A DNA stretch of 64,000 nucleotides from Pteria penguin (taxonomy: Eukaryota > Mollusca > Bivalvia > Pterioida > Pteriidae). The notes under the pieces were generated by a model. It searched no databases and was not told the origin of the DNA. It was given only the letters and a program-made list of their open reading frames with translations. Made by a program: the position numbers and the translations under genes. Below, in pieces: positions 1-11,725 of the stretch (position 1 is the first letter of the stretch; each line of letters starts with the position of its first letter). The DNA lies in the NCBI GenBank assembly GCA_035048485.1, contig CM068582.1:13682001-13746000 (forward strand). The letters run 5' to 3'.

Positions 1-452
1 ATTTATATTTTTAAAACCACATTTATTTGTCCTTAATATTGCCATCATGCATTATTATAAATGAATTACTTTGCATATAATAAGAGTGTAAATCGTGTGA
101 GCAATTTGCATTTCTTTAACCTCAGATAGATTCTTCTAAATTCGTCTGTTAAATGAAGAATTACATGCATGTGGAAAAAACTTAACAGGCAAACATGTTA
201 CTTTTTCGGTTGACTGAACAAATACAATAAAACAACTCAAACAACGTAAAGGCTATTATCAGTGCCGTATGTAGTTCAACTCTGAAACCGGTCTTGTCTC
301 AATCTGAAGCTATCTACTGGCGTGGTCATTGAAAAACGGTCATTTTTTTCTTTCCTTTTGTATTAATTAACGAAATATTTCATGATACATTTGCAAAATA
401 CCGGCCCATCTATGTAATATCCCTTACGTCCAATGGGGGACAGGTTAATTAA

Positions 453-553
453 AAGGTGTGAAAACCTTGTCCGTTTTGACCACCAGAGGACAAATACAGG
501 TAAAAGGTGTGAAAAACTTGTCCGTTTTTGACCTCGCGAGGACAAGTACAGGT
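453..553. repeat. Two-copy ~50-bp tandem repeat
   Basis: The stretch AAGGTGTGAAAACCTTGTCC followed by GTTTTGACC and a GAGGACAARTACAGG block occurs twice in succession. It lies in KCNAB intron 5 just before the large minisatellite. A 75-codon frame on the plus strand crosses it, but I see no family resemblance and treat it as repeat-derived. Confidence 0.7.
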
Positions 554-683
554 AGATGGCAAATTGTATTAGAAAGCATTAACGTGGACAGAAAAGTGGC
601 CTCGCGAGGTGTCCACGGAGGACAGACTTGGACAGCCCACCGTGGCAACGAGGATTTTCCAACTTCCACGCTACATGTACGGT

Positions 684-1440
684 AAGTATATAGAAGTATA
701 AAGATGTAAGTATATAGAAGTATATACATGTAAGTATATAGGAGTATAGAAGTGTATAGATGTAAGTATATAGAAGTATATAGATGTAAGTATATAGAAG
801 TATAAACATGTAATTATATAGGAGTATAAACATGTAATTATATAGGAGTATATAGATGTAAGTATATAGAAGTATATACATGTGAGTGCATAGGAGTATA
901 TAGATGTAAGTATAAAGAAGTATATACATGTAAGTATATCGGAGTATATAGATGTAAGTATAAAGAAGTATATAGATGCAAGTATATAGAAGTATAAACA
1001 TGTAAGTTTATAGAAGTATATAGAAGTAAGTATATAGAAGTATATAGATTTAAGTATACAGAAGTATAAATATGTAAGTATATAGAAGTATATAGATGTA
1101 AGTATACAGAAGTATATAGGTGTAAGTATATAGAAGTATATAGATGTAAGTATATAGAAGTATATAGATGTAAGTGTATAGGAGTATATAGATGCAAGTA
1201 TAAAGAAGTATATAGATGTAAGTATATATAGAAGTATAAAGATGTAAGAATATAGATGTAAGTATATAGAAGTATATAGATGTAAGTATATAGAAGTATA
1301 TAGATTTAAGTATATAGAAGTATGTATTTGTAAGTATATGGAAGTACATACATGTAAGTATATTGAAGTATATACAAGTAAGTATATAGGAGTATATGGA
1401 TGTGAGTAAATAGAAGTATATACATGTAGGTATATAGAAG
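684..1440. repeat. 24-bp minisatellite, about 31 units
   Basis: The consensus unit is TAAGTATATAGAAG followed by TATATAGATG, with variants such as TATACATG and TATAAACATG. Inside each unit an 11-13-bp half-repeat (AGTATATAGA) is visible. The array occupies KCNAB intron 5 and starts about 45 bp past the exon 5 donor. The long minus-strand frames rich in Tyr, Ile and Leu across this region only reflect the repeat and are not genes. Confidence 0.95.
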
Positions 1441-1486
1441 TAAGTAGTAATCTAATGACGAGGAGAAGTCATTCTTGCTTACTTAC

Positions 1487-1576
1487 TTTCCACCCCAGTA
1501 GAGTTTCGTTGAAATTATGTAACTAGACCTTCTCCATCCCTTCTTTTTCAATATCTTTCCTAATGTAAGTTCCGCT
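1487..1576 (-). CDS. KCNAB: KCNAB coding exon 5
   Basis: A 90-nt exon encoding [18 protein letters not shown], then [12 protein letters not shown], with a TTTTCAG acceptor and GTAAGT donor. It contains catalytic Lys93. It appears to combine two exons that are separate in vertebrate genes, since the frame continues through the usual KKGWR junction without interruption. About 45 bp beyond its donor the intron becomes the 24-bp minisatellite. Confidence 0.92.
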
Positions 1577-4500
1577 CTGAAAAGATATTATTATCTGAAT
1601 GTTAATAAGTGAGATGCATATCTAAACATTTTGAACACTAAACTGGTTCGTCAAAAATATATTCGCGCATCAGAAATGAGGTGAAAGATATGATAGGTGC
1701 TGTTGATGGTAATATACATTAGATGTACAAAAAGGCAATATATTGATTCTGAAAGTTAAAAAACTATACAAATAAAAATAAATAGAAATAGATTTTATTT
1801 CTGTATTTATAATTACATGTAATTATAAGATTTATGCAGTTTCGTCGACGTCTTAATTTTTACAGTTAAGACATAATAAATCAAAACATCAGAGCATGTT
1901 TTACATGAATCTATAACATAAACATGAATTCTGCTTCAATTTTAGGTTTATGCTCGTGCTGATAAAATGTTAAAAAAAAATTTTCTTACAGAATCCAAAA
2001 ACATACAATTTCACATATTATTATAATTATTTTAAAAATCAATTTAAGATATTTTCAGAATAATAATAAAAGTAATAATAATTAGAATAACAAAATGCAT
2101 ATTTTATTCTAATTGAAATTTTTTAAAATATAAACCTTATATTTCAATACGGCATATACGTAACGGTACATACAGACAAACATATGCAAGATACATTGTT
2201 AGTTACTTCAATATTTGCAGCCAGGACACCATGTTATGCAAATTGGAACTGTAAGCTTGGGCGTTCTTATTACAGTGCAATGTGTGACCTCTCCAAGCAA
2301 GTCAAGTTGCGCAGCGCATATTAAAGGACATACCTAAATGTGCAACATATGAATTATCATGCGCTCTATACTAGCCCCATTCCTTTTCAATTGCCTCTAT
2401 ATCCATATTAATAAGAATACACCGGATAAGAAATACTTTTTATCATCATTTTTTTATCTGGTGTGATAATTAAATGTACATAATACGCATAAGTTAATTC
2501 GCAGTCGATTAAAATCAAATCGTTATTCCGATTATCTATTTGTCTCATTGAGGATGAAGATTTGGCTAACCCCCCCCCCCCCCCTATCCCATAAGGGGTC
2601 AGGTTCTGGTGAACTCTGATTTTCAGTCAATCAGGGGATCGACTGTAAATTCCTAGGAATGTAATCAACATCCTTAGCGTTCGTATGTTTCACTTAAATG
2701 TAAGCGTAACCTACAATGTAGTTTGAACAGTGTTTGTTAAATATTGCGTCACTTGTACGTGACTTGCCAAGTCATTGATTGGCTGTGGGAAATAATGGTT
2801 TCGGTGACTGGAACATCATCAGAGTTCATCCGAACGCGATCCCTTACGGGGTTTCGCCATACCTTTATCCTAAATGGGACAAACAGAGAAGCGGAATAAA
2901 GGTTTAGTTTTAATCAGATTGTCTAATTCGTACAACAGTTTTAAACACACAATGGTTGGATTTTTCAAAATCATATTTCAAACTGCAATAAAAAGACAGA
3001 TGCAAACCGATCCGCTTATAACTTATGATGAATTCACGACAGGTTGTAATTTATGAATAGCTATTAAGTAGTCACAATTTGGGATTTAGTTCAAATCAAA
3101 AAGATCAGCTGACGAATCCGCTACCAGTAAGTTTTGTTCTGAATAATGTAATTCCATCTTGATGAAATCATTTTCATTTGCATTTCCTGTACAATTCACC
3201 ATACCGAAAGCCGTTGAAGATGTTAAGAGTGAAAGTAACAGATGACAGAAAAGAAAAATCTCGTTTTGTATCGCTTTTTAAACCATGTATCAATCATTGT
3301 TATATACAAACATTCCTAATTGCAACTATTTTTCTCATATATATAAAGAAAAAAGGTTACAAATAACCTGAAGTAAAAAAGAAAGTGGGTGATAAAATCA
3401 AAGTATCAATATCATGAAGGTGGTGATGTATGAATTTTAAGATAAAACCATGCATTGTTGGCATGAAGGCATACCATATGTACACAAAAGATCTTTATTG
3501 AATTCCTAACGTGGAAATACTGGTGAACAAAAATCATTCAAGAGCAGCTGTAGTACCAGATGACACTGATAGAATAGGATAACTAAAATTGCCGTGCTTA
3601 TTAGACAGCCGGTTTTATTTTATATAATCAGCGAGTATCTACCTTAATCCAATAGGAATACAAAGAAAGTGCTTTGATAAAATGGCATTCCACATAGAAT
3701 TTCCCGTGATAACGTCTTACCCTTCACATACATCTTGCATAGCTTGATACGCCGATATGGGTAACTCAGTACTTGACCTTCTCAGACTGAAATTCATCAT
3801 AGGCTGAATTGGTGTTAACATAATTATTTTTAGTTTCTGTGAAAAATTCTCTACTCTATCTGAAAATTAATCAGCATTTTTCATGCATTGTCTTAAGATC
3901 ATATTTCGCTCTTGGTTTTTAACCGGAATTCGGTTCCACAATTGCATTAGAATCGAATATGTGATATCTTGTAGTATTGTTTTTTATTCTATTCTCTGTG
4001 CGTGACGACTTTCCTTAAACAACTGTCTTTTTTCTTTTCTTATTGTTGTTTTTTTTTTCCTTCCATGTAGGCAATCTAAAGGATCCTAAAAGAGTCTTAC
4101 TTGTAGACATGCGCACCCGGGGCAATAATGTTTTGCTATATATGATATAATAATATAAATACAAAAGTATAAATATACATAATTATTATTGACAAGTGTA
4201 CATGTGTGAAACATTTCTTTGATTTCTTGATGAAATGATACTGCGTCCTTGCTACCAAAGAAAGAGAAAGATAGAATGTTTCACGGAGAACTTTTACAAT
4301 ATATATACTTCTTTTCAACACATGTACCAGCATAAATGTGTTTATGGTATTATGGTATTCTCAAGACGTGGATTGACATTGGAGGTTATAGCCGCGACAC
4401 GAAGGTCAAGAGGATGCGAGACAGTTTTCCTAATCAGATCTTTAGTAACACGTCCCTGTTAATTATATCCAAGCGCTCTATCATATACTGTAACGCACTA

Positions 4501-7500
4501 TCTCCATCACGTTTATATCATTGATAAATACATATCACTTTTGGTTGGGAGTATTACTGAAATGGAGGTGTTTTAAAAATGGCAAAAAGTATATGATGCT
4601 GGCATGATGTATAATATGTGAGGAGTGGTGTAATTACCTTGTCAATTATGAATATGATTTATAACATGTTATACTAAAAATACGTTGTGCTTTTTATAGC
4701 TTCCGTAACATGCCTTTTGCATATTTTGATGATATATTTATCTACAACAATAGAATTACAAAATCTGTGGTTCAACTTACTTTCCAGCAGCGTAAACCTC
4801 AGCCGTGTCGAAAAAATTTATTCCACTTTCATAAGCCATGGTCAGTATCTCTTCTGCCATCTGTGAAACACAGACATGATTTAACATGTGAATGCTGACT
4901 ACCTGGATACGAAACACGTTTAGAAAATCGAAACTATAGCTGAAAATGTGATGCAAAATCAACGCCAATTTAATACTATCTCGACATACCTCGTCGGAAA
5001 CTTGTCCTCCGAATGTCACCCATGTACCTGAAATTGTTTAAGAATCATACTTATTAATTCGGCTTTTTTTTTTTTTGAGTTTTCAGGTATTACAACGTCA
5101 TATTTCATCACTTTTAACTAATTAAAAGAGATCAAATTTTAATGGAATTGTTGGTTTCATTGCACCATCTCATTCTTATTGATATTTTGATTTGTTTTCA
5201 TATTAATGTTCCCCATGCACAGTTTGACTTAAGCGTCATCAGTCTAGTTTTCAGTGCTTTTGTGCGGACGGTCTACTTGTCAGTGCTTTTGTACTGAGGT
5301 GAAATTTATACTTAAAATGTTCCGTCATGAAATTACGTAAAGCACTCTAAAACTATATCCCTCATGCATAGCTTTGTCCTTAGATTGATTCTTTGGTTCA
5401 CTTTTTCTGTCATTTCGGTTTCAATACTGCTTTTCAAATATTTATATAATATGAGAATTCCAACCATTCGGCCACGAGCATCACTGAAGAGACATAAGTT
5501 GTCGAAATGCGCATCTGGTGCACAAAATTAAAAGGTATATATATGTTCTATATTTATTATACATTTTTTTCTTGATATTATTTGGCAATGACACTTTGAC
5601 ACAGTGTCGGTTCACATTCATTTATATATACAGTACTGAGTTCCTTTTTTCTTCTGTATGTAAAGGCATTCATGACGGGTGTGTCTTGCCAATCAGGAGA
5701 CCATTACTCCTCCCAAGCACTTGGTCTAAGCTCGGAGTTTCAAAAGCCCGTGAATGTCCGCTGTGGTACATTATTGTAAGTGCCACAGTCATACGACACC
5801 AGTTACATTCGTAATTTGTTTTAAAATCTATTTATCAATAATAGTGACTGGTAACAACTGTTTAGTTTACACATTGTTTAGCTTCAGAATCACTGATGAG
5901 GATTTGTTAGCAGAAACAAGCAATTCAAATTCTAAATTTCATTTGAACTTCTATTGATGCACTACAGTTTGAAGAGCAACTGGTATGATTTAACTGTCCG
6001 TAGTCTAAAACTTAGAAATGTCTCCCTCATGGATAATTGTCTTAGATCACATTTTAGGTTCTACATTTCGGTCAGATTCACTGTTAAAATATTCGATTTT
6101 TCCCACAATTTCTACCTTTAGCATGAATGACAAGCGGTGTGATAGAAATGCACATAAAAATAGTAAAAGTTCCTATGTTCTTGTTGTCTATATTTGTGTA
6201 ATGTGTGTATGTGATGCGTGTGTGGTTTTTTCTCCATCTCCCTGGTGGTTTTTCTCAAACAATTTAATCAGATGTTGCACATTGTAGACGTGTTTGTTAG
6301 TTGTTAACTGATGACATCTAAGATATGTAGTTATTCTTAGTGCATTTTAACAAAATGGCTTAATACCGGCATTTAATTATTTTGCTAAGGATTTTATTTC
6401 GAAGAACAATAACTATGTAATCCAAATGATTGTTTTTGTGAGGACCTCCCAAGAAAAGCAAATGCAGGCGAGCAGCGTTTCGTTCATCAGTCGTCACATA
6501 TTTATATTGGGAATTGATTCCGGATGCAGTCAATTTTGAAACAAAAATATTTTGAAGTTAAGTGGACTTTCATTGCCAGATATTGCGATTAGGATAGGCT
6601 GTTTTTATCACACAAGTCGAAATGCAAAGACGTTGTTAAATGTAAAAACAGAATAGAACAGGCTGAATTGAAAGTTCGTCCCTCGAAATAGAATAAGTGT
6701 TTCCGTAAACATGCATGCTACAGCACGAGATAAATAAGTGTATTCGGTGTGGTTTTCTGCTTCGGCCATGCGGTTATGAAGATTGAATATCATAATTCAC
6801 TATACACCGCTAAAACTCATTGGCGATGTATTTGTATTTTGCAGTCAAAATCATGCGCTTAGATACCCGAATACAATACTGTAAAATTCAGTTTTAACAT
6901 TAGCTTTAAATTTGAATTTGAATGCAGTGATAAAAAAAAAGAAATATCGTGATGTGATTAGTATTATTAACGACACTAATCTAAAGTACATATGACGCGA
7001 CCGTCCTTAGTCGGCATTATGATTGACACATTACAGTATCATGACTATGGTATTATTTCTGTTTATTCTTCTTTGATTTCCTCTAAGGTTTATTTATCGT
7101 GTAGCTTAGTCAGATGTCTTACTTACACATTGTCGTTACCAGAAATACTACATACATTATACACCACGGTCATTCTATTACACTCACATCCAGGGGAAAA
7201 ACCCTACAAGGACTGTACATGACATTTACAAAGTGAGCGGAGTTCTCAATTTAAGCAACGTGTATATTCTCCACGATCATTGTGATATATGTATATACAA
7301 TGTTCTAGATCCTCTTGAACCTAACCAGATGTCTGATCTCTTCTTATATTGGTTATGATGTTAACGTAACATTCTGTGTTAGCAATAATTAATTGAAGGT
7401 TCTATTCAGTGGCAGTTTTACGATAAGGTGCCTTTGATGTTAGGAACGAACTCTCTTTGTTTGGTTAAATCCTTGCTTACTCAGGTTTTACAGCCTATGT

Positions 7501-8731
7501 CTTACATAATTTAATACTATACAGAATGTTATGTGGGTGAAGGGGATTCTTAATGAAACATGTTATATTTATGTTAGCTCTGTTCTACAAACTCGCAATA
7601 GTGTTAAATGCCATGAAGTATAGACTCCGATGAAGATGGCGGGAAGAATAAGAATAATAGAAAGTCAAACAATCCCTGCATACTTTTACCACAATCTTTT
7701 AACAACTATTAATCTTGTTTTATGAATTTACAACAATATGGAATAATGGTGAAACTTGCTTGGACCTCTTGAATTCAGAGGTATGATCAGGCACATGGGA
7801 GGAGGAAATAGTTCTCTATTTGACCAGCAACACCAGCAGAGAATGCCCAAAGCAATTAGATATCATTAAATATTTCAGTACTGTTATAATGTGTAGAAAG
7901 TATTCACATCCACGGAGGTAGGAGATTAAAACAATAACGTCAAAACTAGTGATAGGAAAAAGGTGCTATGAACTATAAATGATTTTGAGACCCTCAATAC
8001 AACTTACCAAGTTCAAATGGAAAACAAATAATATAGTTGCATAAAATGTGAACAATATATATCAAAACAAAATAAAACAAGGCAAAACTTTAGAAAACAA
8101 ATCAGAATAATAAAACCAAATAACTACTACTTTCTTTATTACTGTAGGAGACCGAAATAATATTACAATGGTTTTGGAGTACCTTTACGTCACTGATAAT
8201 GAAAATCGTGTTTTACCTAGCGCAACGCATGATACCCTCAGTCCAGATTTTCCAAGATTTCTGCAAATAGATTGAAGCTATTTTAATATATATTTACAAA
8301 AGATACAATTGTGAAATCATACTTTTTATATGCAAAATATTGTGGTAGATACTCAAATTGCTGCGTATACTGTTATTTTATTTACAGAAGAAAATACAAT
8401 CAGAAACATGCTTACAGACAGACAGACGGAAACACATCTAGAGTGATTTTCGATTGTCATAATGATTTACAAACCACACCAAACCGCAATTATTCCATAT
8501 CTGCAAAGTTTTTATTTTTTTATTTGAGTATATATACAATAAGTCTGAAGCTTGATACATTAACAATTTCCTCAGTATTTTCAAGTTTCTAAATATTTAA
8601 TGATATGGACGTGGAACCTTTGCAGATTCGTATATATCATGTATAATTATATCATAAACAATAAAATGCATTTATTGTAATTTTTACCTGTACGTGACAA
8701 GGGAGTTAGATCCACTCATTTTCCTTGACAT
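1487..8731 (-). CDS. KCNAB: Voltage-gated K+ channel beta subunit (KCNAB / Hyperkinetic), 5' part, five coding exons
   Basis: Kv beta subunits are cytoplasmic NADPH-binding aldo-keto reductases that sit as tetramers under Shaker-type channels and modulate their inactivation and trafficking. The spliced frame joins 8731-8688, 8260-8217, 5027-4990, 4860-4781 and 1576-1487, giving 98 complete codons plus two bases before the gene leaves the window. The product reads [13 protein letters not shown], then [12 protein letters not shown], then [12 protein letters not shown], then [15 protein letters not shown] and WGGK, which is the family signature in order. Asp60, Tyr65 and Lys93 fall at the spacing of the catalytic Asp85, Tyr90 and Lys118 of rat Kv-beta2. 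All introns have GT-AG ends and phases match. The N terminus before the reductase core is only about 14 residues, so this is a short-N-terminus form with no obvious ball peptide. Later exons (NADPH pocket and C terminus) are not in the window. The family assignment is secure; which isoforms exist is not visible. Confidence 0.93.
1577..4780. other. KCNAB intron 4
   Basis: A 3.2-kb intron with acceptor TTTTCAG at its 3' end on the minus strand. It is AT-rich, with a poly-C run near 2571-2584. Short open frames at 2874-3056, 3178-3366 and 4136-4524 show no recognisable domain or conserved splice context. I see no other gene. Confidence 0.6.
4781..4860 (-). CDS. KCNAB: KCNAB coding exon 4
   Basis: An 80-nt exon encoding [19 protein letters not shown] followed by AEVYAAGK, with a TTTCACAG acceptor and GTAAGT donor. 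It carries catalytic Asp60 and Tyr65. The opening Met is internal, since the frame continues from exon 3. The intron before it is only 129 nt. Confidence 0.95.
4990..5027 (-). CDS. KCNAB: KCNAB coding exon 3
   Basis: A 38-nt micro-exon encoding [12 protein letters not shown], preceded by a TTTCAG acceptor and followed by a GTATGT donor. The peptide contains the conserved TWVTFGGQ nucleotide-binding segment. The exon boundary after the DE pair matches the vertebrate gene. Confidence 0.93.
5240..5530 (+). repeat. Dispersed repeat C, copy 1
   Basis: It contains GAATTCCAACCATTCGG, then GAGCATCACTGAAGAGAC, then TTGTCGAAATGCGCATCTGG, the best-conserved core of a family seen at least six times in this window. 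Upstream parts (CAGTGCTTTTGT and CATGCATAGCTTTG) recur in the copies near 59.7 kb and 63.8 kb. It lies inside KCNAB intron 2. No coding capacity is visible, and the type of element is unknown to me. Confidence 0.8.
5531..8216. other. Rest of KCNAB intron 2
   Basis: AT-rich intronic sequence with no recognisable exon or RNA. A weak partial match to repeat C lies near 5990-6110 (the CCCTCATGGATAATTGTCTT segment). Nothing else can be supported. Confidence 0.5.
8217..8260 (-). CDS. KCNAB: KCNAB coding exon 2
   Basis: A 44-nt micro-exon encoding [15 protein letters not shown] between a TTTGCAG acceptor and a GTAAAA donor. It is phase 2 in and phase 1 out, exactly joining exons 1 and 3. The peptide is the first beta strand of the reductase barrel in Kv beta subunits. 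Vertebrate proteins usually have CLGLG where this has CVALG. Confidence 0.92.
8688..8731 (-). CDS. KCNAB: KCNAB coding exon 1 (start codon)
   Basis: The exon encodes [14 protein letters not shown] plus the first two bases of an Arg codon, then a donor GTAAAA. An in-frame TGA lies 15 nt upstream of the ATG, so translation of this transcript must start here or at the second Met four codons later. The phase-2 end joins to the next exon to rebuild Tyr-Arg-Asn. The 5' UTR and promoter are not delimited, and alternative first exons, common in this family, could lie further upstream. Confidence 0.85.
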
Positions 8732-9601
8732 ATTGATTATCAGTCACCTTCTGCTGACATTAAGGGGAAATTTCCTGTAATAAAAAATCCAAGTCGACTT
8801 CATTCAATGCTAGAATTGCCATCATGGCCTATTAATTCATAAACGTGTAACCATGACAACAAGTTTATTGTTAACACATGTAATGAGAAACAGAATGGGT
8901 GAAAAAAGATAAAGAAGAGCAAATAATGATGAGACAAACGTCTCATACAGAATATGAATTATAAATACAAAAATGCGCTCATTGCCATTATTTACTTTAT
9001 ACTGAAATAATTTTTAATGGCTGCAACTTCTATACATATACCAAGCTGTTAAAGGAGATATGCTAACTTAATGATGGAAAGTACTTGTGATCATTGCATA
9101 CGGAACATTGTTTGATCTGCTTTAATCTATAATATGAGCATAAATGCGTTGAAAGTATTGATAAAATCATTTCTCACAATACTCCAATAACCCTAAACAT
9201 TACATGAAGGATGATGTCGGAGAACATTTGATCTTACAAATAAAATGGAAGTTTTGTACCAAATAGTACGTCCCACGGAGGCATGTGTATTATTTTGTAA
9301 TGATGTGTAATTGTTTTGACAGACACTTTAACAATTGATGGTCAAGGATAGAGACAAAATTCTGAAAACGGAAGAGTGTTCGGATATCGTGAAAATTTTT
9401 TACACTGACAGCGCATCTTCAACCTCAACGAAATCTATTAAAGGACAGGAATTAGGGGATTTGTTACGGTCACATATTAAAAAGGTGAAATACAGAACAC
9501 GAACAATAAAAGTTACCACAAAAGTTATCACAACCTTACACTGAAGTCAACTTTGAGTGACTGTCATTTGTTGTTGTTTACAAGATCGTGTCGTTATTTA
9601 T

Positions 9602-9676
<75 letters not shown>

Positions 9677-10190
9677 TGCCTTGCAAATTGTGTAAACCAA
9701 TATATTTACTTTTTAACAAATTTAATTGAACAAAAATTACAAAAAAGAACCTAAATACATTATCTAAATGAGCAAAGATCATGACAAAATAACGAGAAAG
9801 GATTATGCCAAATAAATACGTGTCGTAAATAGATGAATCCAACAAACGATAAAATTACAGTTTATTCGTATTTAGAGCGGAACAACTTAGTAATATAACA
9901 AGTGTCTTCAAGTGTTTTCCATGTATTCTTATTACTTTTTTACCACCGGTGCTATTAATAACTATCATTTCAGTTTTGGTACGAGTTGTTTGGTCACAAA
10001 AATGTATGTAAAAGAGGACGCTATTTGTGTATAAATGATTAAAATATACTTTTAGTCATGCATGATGTATTTTTAATCGATCAGTATTAGTGTAAAATAA
10101 TCATGAGTTGAGTTGATGTTTTGTAGATCAATACAAGCACAATAATTTTATAAGCATGTCGCTTTATATATTTTACATACATATTTTATT
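8732..10190. other. Upstream flank of KCNAB exon 1
   Basis: This holds the 5' UTR and possibly a promoter or further intron of KCNAB, none of which I can delimit. A 69-codon plus-strand frame at 9335-9544 has no recognisable motif. The only clear structure is the TC microsatellite. Confidence 0.4.
9601..9676. repeat. (TC)n microsatellite
   Basis: About 38 TC dinucleotides with occasional TTT interruptions. It makes spurious Ser-Leu or Arg-Glu reading frames on the two strands. Confidence 0.97.
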
Positions 10191-10192
10191 CG

Positions 10193-10380
10193 TAATGGAG
10201 AGGCAAGCGTATTGAAGAACTGCGACCATTGTATACAGTGTATATAGTACACAACGTTCCAACTAATGCTAGCTAGTGGGTAAACACTTTAGCTCAATCG
10301 GTAGAGCGTTCACTTTTAAAGTCAAGGGTCTTGGGTTTGTTCGAGCCTCAGTGAATCCTTCCTGTTACAAAACGGGTGCC
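10193..10380 (+). repeat. tRNA-headed SINE-like repeat, copy 1
   Basis: A tRNA-like head has an A box (TAGCTCAATCGGTAGAGCG) and a B box (GTTCGAGCC) with TTT at the anticodon position, resembling tRNA-Lys. The arm pairing is poor and the T loop holds an insertion, so it is not a working tRNA. The flanks (ATGGAGAGGCAA, ACCATTGTATAC) recur in a second copy about 285 bp downstream. Confidence 0.65.
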
Positions 10381-10477
10381 AAACTAAAAGAACAAAGAAC
10401 CCCCACCGAGTGGTTTGGTAGTCTCTTGTAAAATTTCTATGTAATGTAGAAATCTCAAGTAAGAGGCGGGAGAAATG

Positions 10478-10635
10478 CAATGGAGAGGCAATTACATTGA
10501 AGAACCGCCACCATTGTATACGTACCTACTAGCGCTAGCTAGTGGGTTAACCCTTTGGCTCAGTCGCTAAAGCGTTGGCTTTTAAAGTCAAGGGTATTGA
10601 GTTCGAGCCTAAGTGAATCCCTCCTGTTACAAATG
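10478..10635 (+). repeat. tRNA-headed SINE-like repeat, copy 2
   Basis: The same unit as the preceding repeat: ATGGAGAGGCAA, ACCATTGTATAC, CTAGCTAGTGGGTTAA, an A box (GGCTCAGTCGCTAAAGCG), TTTTAAAGTCAAGGGT, and a B box (GTTCGAGCC). The two copies form a local tandem duplication rather than independent insertions. Both end in CCTGTTACAAA. Confidence 0.65.
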
Positions 10636-10750
10636 AACATAATTGTGATGTATAAATGTTGTGAATGAAAGACTATCTGTACGGTGACTGTGTATAGATG
10701 TATGTTTATGCCATCCTTTACCTTCAGGGAAACAGAGTTGACAAATTATT

Positions 10751-10924
10751 TTGGTTGGTTGGTTGATTGGTGTTTTACGTCGCTTTCAGCAATATTTCAG
10801 TTATATCGCGACATGTAAGCAGGAGGTTACCAACCTTTTAAACACAGTGGCGCAACCCAGGAATCGAACCCGGATCGTCGGCACCGCAAGCCAAGCGCTT
10901 AACCACTACACTACGCCTGCCCCG
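10751..10924 (-). repeat. SINE family A, full-length copy
   Basis: Read on the minus strand, a tRNA-like head (GGTGTAGTGGTTAAG, B box GGTTCGATTCC-like) is followed by a GAGGTTGGTAACCTCCTGC body and a tail of CAAC or CCAA repeats. Three more copies occur at 27.5, 33.5 and 52.5 kb. SINEs of this build are transcribed by RNA polymerase III and moved by a partner LINE. Confidence 0.85.
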
Positions 10925-11599
10925 ACAAATTATGTAGATTTATCAAGCCATTTAAATAAAGATACGGAAAAATTTATCTGAGCATTCATTACTTAGATCT
11001 TTGATGAATACAACGTATGTAATAACCTACCCAATACCTAGAAGGATCGGTCGAGGAATAAACCATGAATTTTATCTAGGCTTTACAAGGAAAAGCTACA
11101 ATGCATACATGTTTGGCTGTACAATGTAAGTTTAAATATCTCACATTTACGGAAATCTTTGGATTTGTGAACAAAGATCACTCAATAGATCTTTTCGGGA
11201 TAACTGTGGTCTTACAATTTCTATATGCGCAATAGCGTTTCTGTGTAGCTAGCTGCAAAATTTGAACGTACTGAACATTGCTCAGCAATTGTAGGAGATC
11301 ATTTTTCTTACAGGTTTGTAGCTAATCTCCCGTAAAGGCTCTTGCGCATCTACAAATTGTAAGACCCCAGTTAAAATAGTCTATTGTGAATACTGATTAT
11401 TGACATTAGGTTGATATGACGGATGTATCGTGCTATCAAAAGACACTTATTTGAGAATTGCAGTACATTTCATTAAAAGAAAAACTATAGCAAAATGTTA
11501 GGCTGTACAGACAAACCTAATTCTGCTTTGTATTGCTTAAAATGTATTGATAAAATAATTCAAGTTATTACCTTTGTTATTATCGATTTCTATAGAACT

Positions 11600-11725
11600 G
11601 ATATCCACCACGATAGCCGTGATCGTATAGTGGTTAGTACTTCGCGTTGTGGCCGCGACAACCCTGGTTCGAATCCAGGTCACGGCAATAGCTGTGTGAG
11701 TCGCTATTGCGGCATGGTGGATATC
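11600..11725 (+). repeat. Palindromic repeat carrying tRNA-His, copy 1
   Basis: The unit begins GATATCCACCA and ends TGGTGGATATC, a perfect 11-bp inverted repeat, with the tRNA body inside. Similarity to the copy at 17.5 kb continues upstream through CAAGTTATTACCTTTGTTAT. A T4 run follows immediately. Confidence 0.85.
11616..11687 (+). tRNA. tRNA-His (anticodon GTG)
   Basis: The acceptor stem GCCGTGA pairs fully with TCACGGC, followed by discriminator A. The D arm contains GTATAGTGGTTAGTAC, the anticodon arm is TCGCG-TTGTGGC-CGCGA with anticodon GTG, and the T arm is CCTGG-TTCGAAT-CCAGG. Internal A and B boxes are intact, and T4 lies 38 nt past the 3' end. This is the only one of three copies with every stem paired. 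It may be a genuine gene or the founder of a repeat family. Confidence 0.8.

Noticed and set aside
579..1349. Long minus-strand open frames (140, 119 and 99 codons) rich in Tyr, Ile and Leu
   Set aside because: They are translations of the 24-bp minisatellite in several frames; no non-repetitive part resembles a protein.
1525..1530. GTCTAG as the donor ending KCNAB exon 5 after GWRR
   Set aside because: The frame continues without a stop into [14 protein letters not shown] and reaches a perfect GTAAGT donor, so the exon is longer.
7185..7222. [10 protein letters not shown], resembling a C2H2 zinc-finger linker
   Set aside because: No Cys2-His2 finger precedes or follows it in any frame; chance match.
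9335..9544. 69-codon plus-strand frame with ordinary composition
   Set aside because: No family recognised, no clear splice sites, and frames this long are expected by chance in 64 kb of both strands.
9594..9845. Arg-Glu repeat and Ser-Leu repeat frames
   Set aside because: Both strands simply translate the (TC)n microsatellite.
10284..10350. tRNA-Lys gene
   Set aside because: A and B boxes are visible, but stems do not pair and the T loop has an insertion; treated as a SINE head.
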